DNA of 64,000 nt from positions 1-64,000 of the forward strand of contig JADNRY010000284.1 in NCBI GenBank assembly GCA_015501585.1. The letters run 5' to 3'. The translations under genes were made by a program, and so were the position numbers. Shown here piece after piece: positions 46,020 to 56,809 of this stretch. The first letter of the stretch is position 1, and each line of letters begins with the position of its first letter. The notes below the pieces were generated by a model, which saw nothing but the letters and a program-made list of their open reading frames with translations, had not been told where the DNA came from and did no database searches. The DNA is from Rhodocollybia butyracea (lineage: Eukaryota; Basidiomycota; Agaricomycetes; Agaricales; Omphalotaceae).

Positions 46020-46830
46020 CACCCAACTAAGCCTAAGCGCTATATTTTGGCGCTTCGAGAATAGACAATCGAATTTTCTCTTCGATGCTCTCACGATGTT
46101 CACAGCTCAGCATGCACTAGCTTTCCATAAAACGCCGGTAAAGTTCATGGGAGGAAGGACGAAGAACGAAACGGGCTTGACGTTGAATTGACTGGGATGC
46201 TATCAGATTTTGCTAGGGTTTACAGGCGGTTATAGCTGGTTAAAGGTACGTATTTGGGATTTTTCCGTCCTTTTCACAAAGTCATAGCCATTCCAGATGA
46301 AAACATCGATAATGCATAATGGTGCTTTCGACTACGGTGTCCATTTTTCCTGGTTACAGCAGTGGTTTTGTTGGTGAACCGGTGACGGCTAGTGGCTAGT
46401 AGATGGATTAGACAAAATGTGGCTAGTTAAAAAGTGTGGTTCTCTTGGGAAATGCTACAGTGTCAGTACTACCTTTTTCGTTGACCACGACTCCATGTCC
46501 TGTAGCGGAACAGTGACGCGAAATCCTGCCCTTTCTTGACATTTGAGACAGTGGATACTCCTTAACAAAAATCTTTTGCGGTAGAAACTCGAGTCCAGAG
46601 AAAAACCACTGCGAGCTGGCATCCTCATTGTCTCTTCAATTTCATCATCGTTATTCCATGTGAAACAGTTAACTTCTGCTGCTGGTGCTGCGACGCGAGA
46701 CTCTTTTTGTCCTGTTCCGTCGGGCAGAAATAGGGCCCGCTGACCTACCCCCTTGCTATCATAGTCGGCGAGTTTCGACTCTTCCTATGCTGGACCACCC
46801 GTGGCAGCAGAAGTGGTATATTACTGAGCA
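46020..46830. repeat. Diverged duplicate of 61176-62260
   Basis: Aligned landmarks include GGCGCTTCGA, ACAGCTCAGCATGC, ACACCGGTAAAGTTCA-like, TTCAATTGACTGGG-like, AGTGTGGTTCTCTTG and CACCATGTCCT-like blocks in the same order. I see no gene in it. At the other copy this sequence begins immediately right of the Ngaro-type element. Confidence 0.7.
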
Positions 46831-47040
46831 TTCAGGACCATGACCTAGCTCTCTCATCTTGCTTGACGTTGCCCAATGATAAAACCCAGCAAAAACAACA
46901 CCGTCGTCAATATTCTCATATGTAGAGTATATAAAGAAGCTGGATTATGAGACGAAAAAGGTTTGTCACCGTGCTCATCGAAGACTGTGATAACTTATCA
47001 ATTCACAACTTTCATAACAACGTCACTTGTGCGCTTTACT

Positions 47041-47960
47041 TAAGTAAACAAGGCCAAGGAACCGCTAGCCTCTAACGTTTTTTCTGCAAGGAGAGGTGTC
47101 CGTGAGTAGGTTATGCGTTAAATGGTGCAACTTGTTTCTAACCGTCCCAGGACGACAGAAGAGGGACATTCAACGGTAGAAAGAACGCCTTGAGGCTCTA
47201 GCAGAGGAGGACAAAAAGCGGGCTAAGCAAGCTGCAAGAGATAGAGTTCTCTCGGAGTTTGATTAGGCCTGGCCGCTGCGTCGAATACTACGACAACTAC
47301 TTCAGAATCAACTGCTGCTAATCCTCTCAAACGGAAATTCAACATTGATCCTTCCACTGTCGAATCTCTTTGGAAGCTGAAGAAGCCGCGCTTCGAAAAA
47401 TCGAGCTCGAGCAAAGTTGCTTCCTTTTTGCTACCTTCATTGACGCCAACGTATACATCGTCCGGTGACCTGAAGAGCTTGGAGGACGTGAAGTTACAAA
47501 CCACATGTGGAGGAAATTCGACTCATCCGTTGGCGTGAGTTGTCTCTACGTCACTTCTTCGTGTATTGACCCTCTGAAAAACTTCATTTCCTGTCAAATT
47601 CACATTCGAGACGTCGAGTAACCGACTTACAAGCTATGTGTTCGTGCAAGAATTACCATCGAATAACACGTTCATCTATCATATGCCTTTCATGTTGGTG
47701 CTTTTGCGTTCGTCTACCTGCACTTCCGGTTTCCATCCTCTTTAGTTGCAAAAGCCTTGCGCTCACGTAAGTAGTGATACTCTGGTCAGATCAGCAAAGC
47801 AATAATGTGTGGCATGCTCGGACGTATCAGAAACAAACAGAAAGGATGATACTTTGAAGTTAAAGAAGGAAAGGGTGACAAGAACAGGATCTGGAGACAT
47901 TATTGAGTTGAAGAGGGTGTTCGTTCCGTCATTTTCACTGTCATCCATCTATAGGTACCG
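47041..47960 (+). pseudogene. NOSIP-like (U-box E3 ligase, spliceosome-associated) pseudogene
   Basis: Remnants appear in the order of a fungal NOSIP homologue: AKEPLAS and FFCKE (part of the first U-box half, one Cys lost); a Lys/Arg/Glu-rich helix RKERLEALAEEDKKRAKQAA then RDRVLSEFD; LKRKFNIDPSTVESLW; LPSLTPTYTSSGDLKS with EDVKLQTTCGG and THPLA; FPVKFTFETSS; and CVACSDVSETNRKDD then LKLKKE, corresponding to the second Cys pair before the C-terminus. Stops and frame changes separate these pieces, and much of the second U-box is missing. No intact parent is in this window. The assignment rests on my memory of the family pattern and needs a profile search. Confidence 0.6.
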
Positions 47961-48290
47961 GTTCCGCGGGTGGAAGTATGGTTGTCTTTGGGAATGGCAA
48001 AAACGTCCAAATACAACATGTAACCCCACTGATACCTCTTGTAGACAAATTGCTCATTTATCGCCAAAGCCAAAGGCGTAACATTCCTGGGATGAGCAAT
48101 GGTCTGAATGTTCTTGTTCAGACCCCAGGGTAGTTCTCGGGTACTGTATCCTTGAGGCTGTATCAGACTAGTGATTATGGGGACACTGGGTCCAGGGTTA
48201 TCAATTTGAACATTGTTCTGTCAAGGATCGGAACAGGCGCTAAACTTGTTAAAAAAACTTCCTTTTCTCCCTCTCCCTCTGCAGCTCCAG

Positions 48291-49928
48291 ATGACTTTGC
48301 TTTGTGCACGATGAGCGAGAACTCCACAGATACGCGTAAACCTCACCTCTGCAGAACCAGCTAACGTAGAAAGCAATCTTCGTTCCGATTTTGGACCATC
48401 CGTCATTACCCCAGAACTAGCAGAAGAGGTTAAGCAGATGCTGGCTCTGGCAGATAAAGACATCGAGGATTATGACTTGGAAATCGCACGCCTTCACGGC
48501 CAAATCATGATTATGAAAGGGGAAAAACAGCAACACCAGACTGGGAGAGCCAAGCTATGCTCTTTGTTGTCTCCGATGCGGAAGCTGCCAAATGAAATCT
48601 TATTCCGTATCCTCCAGCTTGTATGCGACTCTGTGGAGAATCGTCTCTATGATTTTAATGATGAGGAAGGCATGCATGCCATCCCTTACCTCCCTGCAAT
48701 GGCGGTCAGCTCCGTATGCACTCGTTGGCGTGAACTTGCACTATCGTCACCCAGTTTATGGGCAAACTTGGCCGTGGTACTGCTCAGTTTGTATGGGGAA
48801 CCGGACGAGCTTAGTTCCATGGTTGCTCTATATTTGGAGAGATCGGGTGAATGGCCATTGAAGCTCTCATTGTCTCTCGAGCGTGGAGACGAGCTGCCAT
48901 CTTTGGATCTCCTTCTCCAGCACGCCCACCGTTGGGAAACCTTCACATATCAGGCACAGGACCGATTGCCATTCTCCAATAAGCTCTCTCAACTGCACTT
49001 TCCTTCACTTCTAGAGTTGGATATCAGTCGCTTTCCACGCCAAGAGGGTAGTGCCTTGGATTTTTTCGAACATGCACCGAGACTCTGTACACTTGCCAGT
49101 ACTAAGGTGCCTCCACCCAATGCCCCTTTCAATCAACTGAAATCTCTCCAGTTTTCCATGAGGATGGGGTTATCATCGCCAACGGAGTTGGCAAACATTC
49201 TGAACAATTGTCCTTCTCTGAAATATCTTTCGATAGAGCTCAAGCGTGTCAATCAAGAGGTCAGGGATCCAACAGCGCAGGGTACATGGCATAACATCAC
49301 TTCTCTTGCTATCGTGGAATGGTCTGTAGAGTACGGTTCATTGCCTGGATCATGTTCAGAATTGGTGTTCTCTTCCTTCTGCTTTCCTTCCTTGAATGAG
49401 CTCGTGGTAGAAGGCAGCGCGGAAAGGACCTACACGACAGATACTTTGATTTCCTTTATGACCACTTCGTCCTGTATCATCACTACATTCACCCTTTGTA
49501 ACCTCCCTGTCTCAGATGTGGATCTGATTGCAGCACTTCGAGTCATGCCTTCCATACTTCATCTAGAGATTAATGACTGCCATTATCCTCCCCAACAGAG
49601 TCCAATCAGCCCGCACCTCATGTCTAGCCTACGACACCAATCCACATCTGTCGCGCTCGTTCCTCAACTACACAGTCTTCGTTTAATTTCCAAACACAAA
49701 GAGCCATTTGATGATGCCACTTTTATTAGCATGGTTGAATCACGCTGGTTCAAGCCTGGCTCAGATCTGTCTGCGGCCATGTTCTCAATGGGCAAAGCCT
49801 GTATAAGGTCCATCGTTCTGACGTTTTCTTGGCGAGAGGTTGACGCGGAGGTTTACCAATCACTACGAAATTTGGATGCGGAGGGTTTGAGAGTGGTAGT
49901 TGCTGGAACGAATGGAGTGCAGGTATGA
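48291..49928 (+). CDS. Coiled-coil/F-box protein, family P, copy P2, start region damaged
   Basis: The ancestral start at 48291 (MTLLCAR) is followed by TGA at 48312, exactly where P3 has the second Cys of its LLCARC motif, so the family N-terminus is lost. From ATG 48438 a single open frame of 496 codons runs to 49928: coiled coil MLALADKDIEDYDLEIARL, F-box-like SPMRKLPNEILFRILQLVCD, SSVCTRWRELALSSPSLWANL, then a leucine-rich region and the conserved end VVVAGTNGVQV. If translation starts at 48438 an F-box protein lacking about 49 residues would be made. Unlike P1 and P3 it has no family G gene head to head; the NOSIP relic lies upstream instead. Confidence 0.75.
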
Positions 49929-50174
49929 ATATTTGTACACTAGCGTAGGAAGTGCGTATCCTGTCTGGCGTCATACGGAAATAGTCAAAGTCAAGCCAAC
50001 ACTATCGTAGGAGGAATGGCCGAAGCATCCAGGGACTCAATATCCTACTTGTTTTATTATCAGTCACTATATACATCGTACTAAATTAGTGATACAAGAT
50101 CAAGCTAACATGCGATGAAAAACGCACTATACTTATGTACTGACAGTTATCAAGAAAAATAGTTCGAGAAAGGT

Positions 50175-51312
50175 CTATACATATATATCGCCTACTTCCA
50201 AGCGCCATCCCTTGGCCTGGAGCGTTTCGTTCATTGCTTTTTGTGCGGTATACCGGCTTCGGAGGTCCTCCGCCGTCTCTGTCCTGAAGTGGATGACTTT
50301 GATACCCTCACCATGTATGAGGCTCAGGGTTCTACAAAATTCCCGCCAGGCCTGGGTTGTAGCCTTGGGATGGCGGAACCAGAATCCCAATGTATGAACA
50401 GAGGGAGGTAGCTGGAGTGTACCAGGACGGTTGTCGGTTGTCAGAGGGAATAATGTCAGATAACGGTTGTGCCCTTCGACTGAGATAAAGTGTATGGTCA
50501 CATATGCTACGCAAGGAAGAGAGCGACAGGCGGAATTCAGCTGAGATAGATAGGGATCATCTGGATCATCTGGTAAAGTGTTATCGAGAATAAGGGAAGT
50601 CACATTGTCCAATGAGATCTGAGTAAAATGGTTGAATAATGGGTAGGGTTCTTCGGGTTGCATGCAAATTTGACTAAGGGCTGACATGCGAGCAATGATA
50701 GTGCCGGGATAAACTGATGTAGTTTTGATAGTGGAATTGGCAAGCGTCATTACAAAATCTGCTCGACAGTTGTGCCATGAAAATATTCATCCAACGTTAC
50801 AAGGAGGACATGCAAATTTGGACAGTGTCGAAGTACAGAATTAACTGCCTCCACAGAGTTATTTCCGAACTGATAGTCCTGTAAGTGCAAGTCCAATCGT
50901 TTGACATGGTGACCGAGGGAGCGTTTTTCAAGAATATTCAAAAGCCCCTGGCACTGAGATCCTCTTCGATCCAAAATAACCACCGCCTCGAAGAGACATG
51001 GCAGAACAATTCTGTGCCAGGTTTTACAGACCAACATAATGGACCGCCGGGGGAATTAATGGATGGATATGAGCAACATTTCCGGTGAGTTCCGATACAA
51101 AAATATACCATTCTCTTGCGGAGAACCCTTTTGTTCAAAGGTACTGGAAAACTGAGAAGCTTTGGCGCATTCGGTATGGGCGAGTTGACATCACAAGCCC
51201 ATCGAAATATCTCCTTCCATATTTCTTCAGGGAGTTCAGGAAGGTTGACTGTAGGATGTGTAGTGGCTGATGCGACTTTTGCGAGAGGTTTAACGACTGT
51301 CATGCCAGTCAT
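50175..51312 (-). pseudogene. F-box-like protein, family G, copy G4, internal deletion
   Basis: N-terminus (MTVVKPLAKVASATTHP, LPELPEEIWKEIFRWACD) and first half to LLVTLDEYF are intact, and the second half from WHNCRADFVMTLANSTIK to the stop at 50175 is intact. Between them, near 50785, about 26 codons present in G1 and G3 (the CILALP region) are missing, and the junction is out of frame, ending TTVEQIL then stop. A truncated product of about 150 residues with the F-box but without most leucine-rich repeats is conceivable. Confidence 0.85.
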
Positions 51313-51332
51313 TGATGAACAAGCGCTTAAGT

Positions 51333-51347
51333 TAGACGCTCATCTCA
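51333..51347. promoter_or_regulatory. Conserved 15-bp motif in the G4/P3 promoter
   Basis: Exact TAGACGCTCATCTCA in the 102-bp spacer between the G4 and P3 starts, preceded by AAGCGCTT, which also occurs (with variation) in the other two pairs. Confidence 0.6.
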
Positions 51348-51414
51348 TTTTTTTGTGCTCATCTCGCCTCTAAACCAAAGAAACGCTTCTTGTTTTTCTC
51401 TCTTGCGCATCCAG

Positions 51415-53073
51415 ATGACCTTGCTTTGCGCAAGATGCACACAAAAATTGCAGATACGCGTAACCCTCAGCCCTGCGGAAATGTCTAAAATAGAGAATGA
51501 TCTTCGTTCCGAGTATGGACCATTTGTCAAACCCCCCAAACGGGTCAAGGAGATCCTGGCTCTGGCAGATAAAGACATCGAGGATTATGATTTCGAAATT
51601 GCACGCCTCCGCGAACAACTTACGATTATCGAAGCACAAAAAGAGCAACTTGGGACCCAGAGAGCCAAGCTACGTGCTTTGTTGTCTCCGATGCGAAAGA
51701 TGCCAAACGAGATCTTATTTCGTATCCTCCGGCAGGTATGCGAAGAAAACGTTATCCAACATGGCCTGTACCAGCGTTGGGATGGCAAGGACGATGTGCT
51801 TACATCTTCTGCCACAACTTATCTTCCTGCGGTGGCAGTCAGCTCCGTATGCTCTCGTTGGCGTGAACTTACGCGGGCGTCACCCAGTTTCTGGGCAAAT
51901 ATGACCGTGGAGATACACAGTTTGGATGGGGACATGGATGAGCTTAGCTTCATGGTTACTCGATATTTGGAGAGATCGGGTGAGCAGCCATTGAGGCTAT
52001 CATTTCATTTCGATCATGAAGACGAGCTCTCATTGGATTTCGATCGCGAAGAGGAGTTCCCTTTTTTGAAACTCTTTCTCCAGCATGCCCACCGTTGGGA
52101 AAGCTTCGCATGTTGGGCAGACCACTCACTGTCATTCTACCGGATGCTCTCCCAGCTGCGCTTTCCTTCACTCCTAGAATTGGATATCAGGCACTTTGCA
52201 GACCCAGATAGCAATGCTTTAGATATTTTCGAGCATGCCCCGAGACTCCGTATACTCGCCACTACTGATGCACCTCCATCCAAAACCCCTTTCAATCAAC
52301 TAGAAACTCTCCATTTCTGTAAGAGCTTGCGGGTAGCATCGCCAACAGAATTGGCGAATACTCTGCGCAACTGCCCTTTTCTGAAAAAACTTTTGTTGCT
52401 TTTCGATGTAGAAGTTCAGGATCCAATGGCGCAGGGCATGTGGAAGAACATTACTTGGCTCAATATGATGGAACCCTTCGAACAACACTTGAACATGGTG
52501 TTTTTATCCTTCAGCTTCCCTTCGTTGACAGAGCTCATAGTAGAAAGTGAATTTCATGAGACTACCTGGCCGGTAGAGTCTTTTGGATCCTTTGTAACCA
52601 CTTCATCCTGTATGATCACTGCATTCACCCTCCGTGGCATATCTATCTCAGATTTGGACCTTATTGCAGCCCTTCGAGTCATGCCATCCATATCTTATCT
52701 CAAAATCGACGACATCAATGATATCGACTCTGCTCAGAGAACAATTACGTCGCATCTCATATCGAGCCTACGACACCAATCCACATCCTTCCTGCTCGCT
52801 CCCAAACTACACAGTCTTCATCTAATTTCCGTACGCAAGAGCAAGGTCCCATTCGATGACGCCACTTTTATTGGCATGGTCGAATCGCGCTGGTTTAAGC
52901 CCGGCTCAGATTTGTCGGCGGCTATGTTCTCAATGGGCAAAGCCTGTATACGATCCGTCGTACTCACGTTTTCTTGGCGAGAAGTTGATGCAGAGGTTTA
53001 CCAACCACTCCGAAATTTGGATGCAGAGGGTTTGAGGGTGGTAGTTGCTGGAACGAACGGAGTACAGGTATAA
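51415..53073 (+). CDS. Coiled-coil/F-box/leucine-rich protein, family P, copy P3 (intact)
   Basis: Best-preserved member, 552 residues from ATG 51415. I prefer this start to the in-frame one 60 bp upstream because MTLLCARC is shared by the other copies. Order: a CxxC-containing N-terminus (LLCARCTQKLQIRVTLSPAE), a coiled coil (ILALADKDIEDYDFEIARL to QRAKL), an F-box-like motif (SPMRKMPNEILFRILRQVCE), the usual Agaricomycete continuation AVSSVCSRWRELTRASPSFW, then an irregular leucine-rich-repeat domain and a highly conserved C-terminus (MVESRWFKPGSDLSAAMFSM, ACIRSVVLTFSWREVDAEVY). Predicted SCF adaptor; the substrate is unknown. It is unspliced, unlike family G. Head to head with G4 and convergent with the methyltransferase 98 bp downstream. 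Confidence 0.83.
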   Translation: MTLLCARCTQKLQIRVTLSPAEMSKIENDLRSEYGPFVKPPKRVKEILALADKDIEDYDFEIARLREQLTIIEAQKEQLGTQRAKLRALLSPMRKMPNEILFRILRQVCEENVIQHGLYQRWDGKDDVLTSSATTYLPAVAVSSVCSRWRELTRASPSFWANMTVEIHSLDGDMDELSFMVTRYLERSGEQPLRLSFHFDHEDELSLDFDREEEFPFLKLFLQHAHRWESFACWADHSLSFYRMLSQLRFPSLLELDIRHFADPDSNALDIFEHAPRLRILATTDAPPSKTPFNQLETLHFCKSLRVASPTELANTLRNCPFLKKLLLLFDVEVQDPMAQGMWKNITWLNMMEPFEQHLNMVFLSFSFPSLTELIVESEFHETTWPVESFGSFVTTSSCMITAFTLRGISISDLDLIAALRVMPSISYLKIDDINDIDSAQRTITSHLISSLRHQSTSFLLAPKLHSLHLISVRKSKVPFDDATFIGMVESRWFKPGSDLSAAMFSMGKACIRSVVLTFSWREVDAEVYQPLRNLDAEGLRVVVAGTNGVQV

Positions 53074-53171
53074 ATGCGTGTCAGGAATATCGAAGCTGAG
53101 TTTTGCAATCAATTTTTGAATAACGAGTATCTTTGGCAGGTGTACATAATATAGCAATCAAAGACAATTGC

Positions 53172-54060
53172 TTAATTGGCGGGTTTGACTCCTTTAGCTA
53201 AAAAGGCATCAATGTCGAATCCTCCGACAAGACTGGCATGAGTGACATGTTTCATATCGAAGGAAACAAATCCTGCGCCTTCAAACACCATCTTCATCTC
53301 CTCAACGCCAAATCCATGCTTGTGAGCTATATAGTCAAGGTTCTGCATCTTCTCGAAAGTTGGATTCTCGGCCTCGACTTCGGGGCTTCGATATCGATCA
53401 CAAGCAACATTCCGTTGGGTTTAAGGAAGTTGAAAAGCATGCTAGTAATGTCCTTGATAGAGTCGAAGTGATGATAGGCCATGGAACACTGGAAATCAAA
53501 GCCTCAGTAAGTGCATTGAAGGAAAAAAACCAACTTACAGTAATGATATCAAATTTGAGCCCGTCGAGCTCGCCTTTAGCACCTTTGAGTTCAGTGCATA
53601 CACATGTCATCTTGTCAGCAAGGCCTTTCTCTTCAGCCTGCTTCGTGAATTGGTCTAGCATTTTCTGGCTGATGTCAACTCCGAGTACAGATTTAACATA
53701 CGGTGCGTAGGAGCGGGTAGTAAGCCCTACAAGGTGAAGGTAAGGCCTCAGACACGCTGCCCGAATTGACTTTCAAACATACCAGTACCACACGCGAAAT
53801 CAAGAGCGGTTGTGCTGTCTGGATCAAACGGATACGCTTCGCGAATGGCGGCGCCGACGCTGTAAGTGTTGATGTCAAATTAAAGTAGGGATTAGGTAGG
53901 TTATGAAACCAGCTGACTTTTTGGAAAATTCGACGAAGGATGGGTGGTCGTCATTCTTGATAGCATAGTCACTAGCGTCGAAATGCGCCCTGTTAGCCTC
54001 GACATAATCGTGGCTATGGCCGTGAGGACTGTGGTGATGATGTTGGTGAGCGTTGGCCAT
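53172..54060 (-). CDS. Class I SAM-dependent methyltransferase, one frameshift
   Basis: From ATG 54060 a His-rich N-terminus (MANAHQHHHHSPHGHSHDY) leads to HFDASDYAI and, after introns near 53880-53917 and 53714-53780, the SAM-binding motif TTALDFACGTG, then SVLGVDISQKMLDQF (acidic loop), and CSMAYHHFDSIKDITSMLFN with FLKPNGMLLVIDIEAP. The C-terminus PEVEAENPTFEKMQNLDYIA to FLAKGVKPAN is in another frame: the C run at 53382-53385 (G on plus) should have one more base to read IEAPEVE. The relic at 45789-45990 supports the PEVE reading. It is either a recent lesion or an assembly error. Similar fungal methyltransferases act on small molecules; the substrate is unknown. The promoter is separated from its original upstream sequence by the Ngaro insertion. 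Confidence 0.82.
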
Positions 54061-54250
54061 TGTTTGAGATACTTAGCTAGTTGAGGAAGGGAATGAAAAC
54101 CGTTGAGCAACTTACGGGCTTTTATACCTGTTGCCGATTATTAGCTTCCACTATGATCCGTAAGTCGAAACGGCTTGAAGTACCTTCGCGGTGCTATGCC
54201 CAATCGCTGCCAAATTGGGACATGAGTACCGCAGGGGTACCACTCCAGTC

Positions 54251-54395
54251 AGTGAAAGTTACTGACTGTGGGAAAGTAACTGTGTTTTCGTAAAGGAGAG
54301 CAGACGGGATAATTAGCGCCGGACTCTCTTCATTCTGTTACCACCTCATAAGTTATCTTAACTTAAGATAAACACGCATATATCACTTTTATCGA
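54251..54395 (+). repeat. Ngaro-type terminal repeat A1
   Basis: 145 bp from AGTGAAAGTTACTGACTGTG to CACTTTTATCGA, matching A2 base for base as far as I can read. It contains TATCTTAACTTAAGATA, a perfect 17-base palindrome around a central C/G-free axis, which may be a recombinase recognition feature. Confidence 0.93.
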
Positions 54396-54497
54396 TAGTT
54401 TTCCTCTTTCCAAGACGCCTACTAGAAACACTCGAAGTCGCCTAGGACCAGGGAAATCACTTCTCGATTTTGACGCGACAACGACGATTGTCACGAA

Positions 54498-56809
54498 ATG
54501 ACTCGGACCAGAAAGACCGCGCTGGGCACCGGCGGGACTTCCAACGCCTCTGCTGTTCAGGCTCAAGTAGCCACGGACAGTCAGGGTGAGCAGGAAGGAC
54601 CTCCTACCGAATTACAGTCTCCACCGCCGAACGGTACCCAGCCTGGCCCGTCCAACATGCGTAGCACGTCAGTTCGACCACCTTCACCAACTTTCAGTCA
54701 AACCTCGAGAGATGAAGAGGAGCGAATCGCGGAGAACGCGCTCAAATCGCCACCTTCCAGACGCTCAGATGTCCTACCGCCAGAACCTCAGTACCCGGGA
54801 GGCTATGCTGGGACCTTGAGCAGTCTTGGCGGTGTCAACCCATACGCTGGTTATCAACCCGGACATCATCTGTCCAGTTTCGTCGACCAGAGAAACCATC
54901 TACTGGCTCCTGCTCCCATGTATCTTAAACCGCCAGCCATCCTGACCACGGACGCGGACTCAGGTAAGACGGCGGAACCACCGTCGTTTAACAGCAGGCT
55001 GACCTCATCACACAGGCCAAACTGGCCCAGTACATCTCCCACAGAGTCCTAGCGGAGGTGAATCACCGCTACCGCAGAGCCTGATAGCGGCGACGATGCG
55101 TCGCCCGAGAGGTATGAGCTTCACCACACATTGCGCAACCTAACATCTAACGGCAAACATTGCCCTTCCCATCTTACCTAGAGGACAACACTCCGAGGAA
55201 TGTCAGTCTCAGGGATCTCATCTCAGACAAAGACACGCGCGTAAACCATCACCAGTCACCGCCGAGGCTCAGAGCCCCCGACCCTCGAGGATACTCTCCC
55301 AGAACTCAACGATCCTCTCGATCTCTAGACGCGAGACCTGAGGAACCGGGTATCATGCAGTACGCATACACGACACCGGCCGAGAGGGCGGAACGCCCCG
55401 GTATTCTTCCTTTCTACAAAGTCGATCCGCTACAACCCGGGGGTCTCATGGACCCAGAACTAGCATTGAATCAGGCAAAGCACGCATATACGAACTCACC
55501 TCATCCAGTTAGATCGAGAGAGGGCCCTTCTCACCCTCAGCACCCTCCACGATCATCACAACCTCCGCCTGAGAATCACGCACCTTACCAACCTCCACAA
55601 CACTGGGACCAACGGGCAGACGCCTCGTCTCAACATCCCAACTACCAATACCCATACCAACCATACTCCCAGCATCACCAGCACCAACACCCACAGCACC
55701 AACAGCACATGTCTTCACACTATCCAGAACCGAACCTTTACCCGCCACAGCAGGATGTCGGACAACGACGTCCCGAACACTCGAGGACGGACCATCGGAA
55801 GGTCACGAAGGCATGGACGGCTCCCAGCCAGATTGCGATCGGCTCCAGGACTGCCCCCTGGCAGGCCAAACACCGCTTCAACACTGATGTCGTGGCCACA
55901 CTGCGTTCGGGGTTTCACCACTTCATTCCTCTAGCTTATTTCGGGAACAAACACATGGACTCCACTACCTGGGACGAGTCCTTCATGCACGAATCCTTGC
56001 ACTTCGAGGATGACGGGGGAAACATACGTGTCAAAAAGAGGGATCGTTTCACGGACAAACCACTCAGGGACATTACAAGAGACGAGTGGTCCGCCATAAT
56101 CATAAATATGCCAAGACTTCTCCGTGAAGAACTCATCGTCGATGGGGACCACTACCCTCGAGCACCCATCGCCTTAGACATAGCGAACATGTTTGAGATG
56201 CTGTTCACCTCGATGGTTGAACGCCCGGACTACTTCCAAGCTTTCGAGGCATACAAGGAATACGCCCATCGTGCTTACAAACAGTGGCACACTTATCCGG
56301 ATGATCCCATCCACATTGGCTACTTCCACGAGGGCGCCTTTGCTCAGATTCTTAATGAACGCAATAATAGAGCCACAGCGGCTCTGAATCATGCGGCTTC
56401 ACAACACTCAAACCAATCCAACTCTCAACAGTCGTACCAGTCCAACTCGCAGTCATCATCGTCGTCTAAATCCACGAGACGTGGAGAAAAGACAGACTCA
56501 TTTCGCACACGCAGTGCACCTCCCACACAAGGATCACGACGAAAGTCAGACTCTTCGTCGGAGGAGAACATGGTCTGCTACCTCTGCGGTGGACGACATG
56601 GTTGGAGAGAACATGACGAAAAGGCTTCGGATGGACAGAAGTCCACCACACAACTCATCCGGAAGGGCAACAGCTGGTTTGACTCCACCGGAAGAATCCC
56701 TTGCATTAGCTACAACGGCACCGGCTGCAGACATAACAAGTGCAATTTCAAGCACGCCTGTGGACGGTGCGGTTCCACCGACCACAACTCTCAGAACCAT
56801 AATCGATAA
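54498..56809 (+). pseudogene. Gag-like protein gene of the Ngaro-type element, frameshifted
   Basis: ATG 54498 opens a Pro/Ser/Gln-rich protein. Coding character moves between frames from about 54960 to 55170: ITQAKLAQYISHRVLAEVNH is in one frame, GDDASPERYELHHTLRNLTS in the next, and LPFPSYLEDNTPRNVSLRDL in a third, so at least three small indels are present. From 55160 the frame is open to 56809: a disordered Pro/His/Gln-rich part, a conserved middle (HRFNTDVVATLRSGFHHFIP, MPRLLREELIVDGDHYPRAP, ALDIANMFEMLF) that probably is the capsid-like region, and C-terminal Cys/His modules CYLCGGRHGWREHD and CRHNKCNFKHACGRCGSTDH, likely nucleic-acid-binding knuckles. Confidence 0.8.

Noticed and set aside
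47223..47504. Minus-strand 93-codon ORF
   Set aside because: It is the antisense of the NOSIP-like exon; the plus strand carries the recognisable residue pattern.
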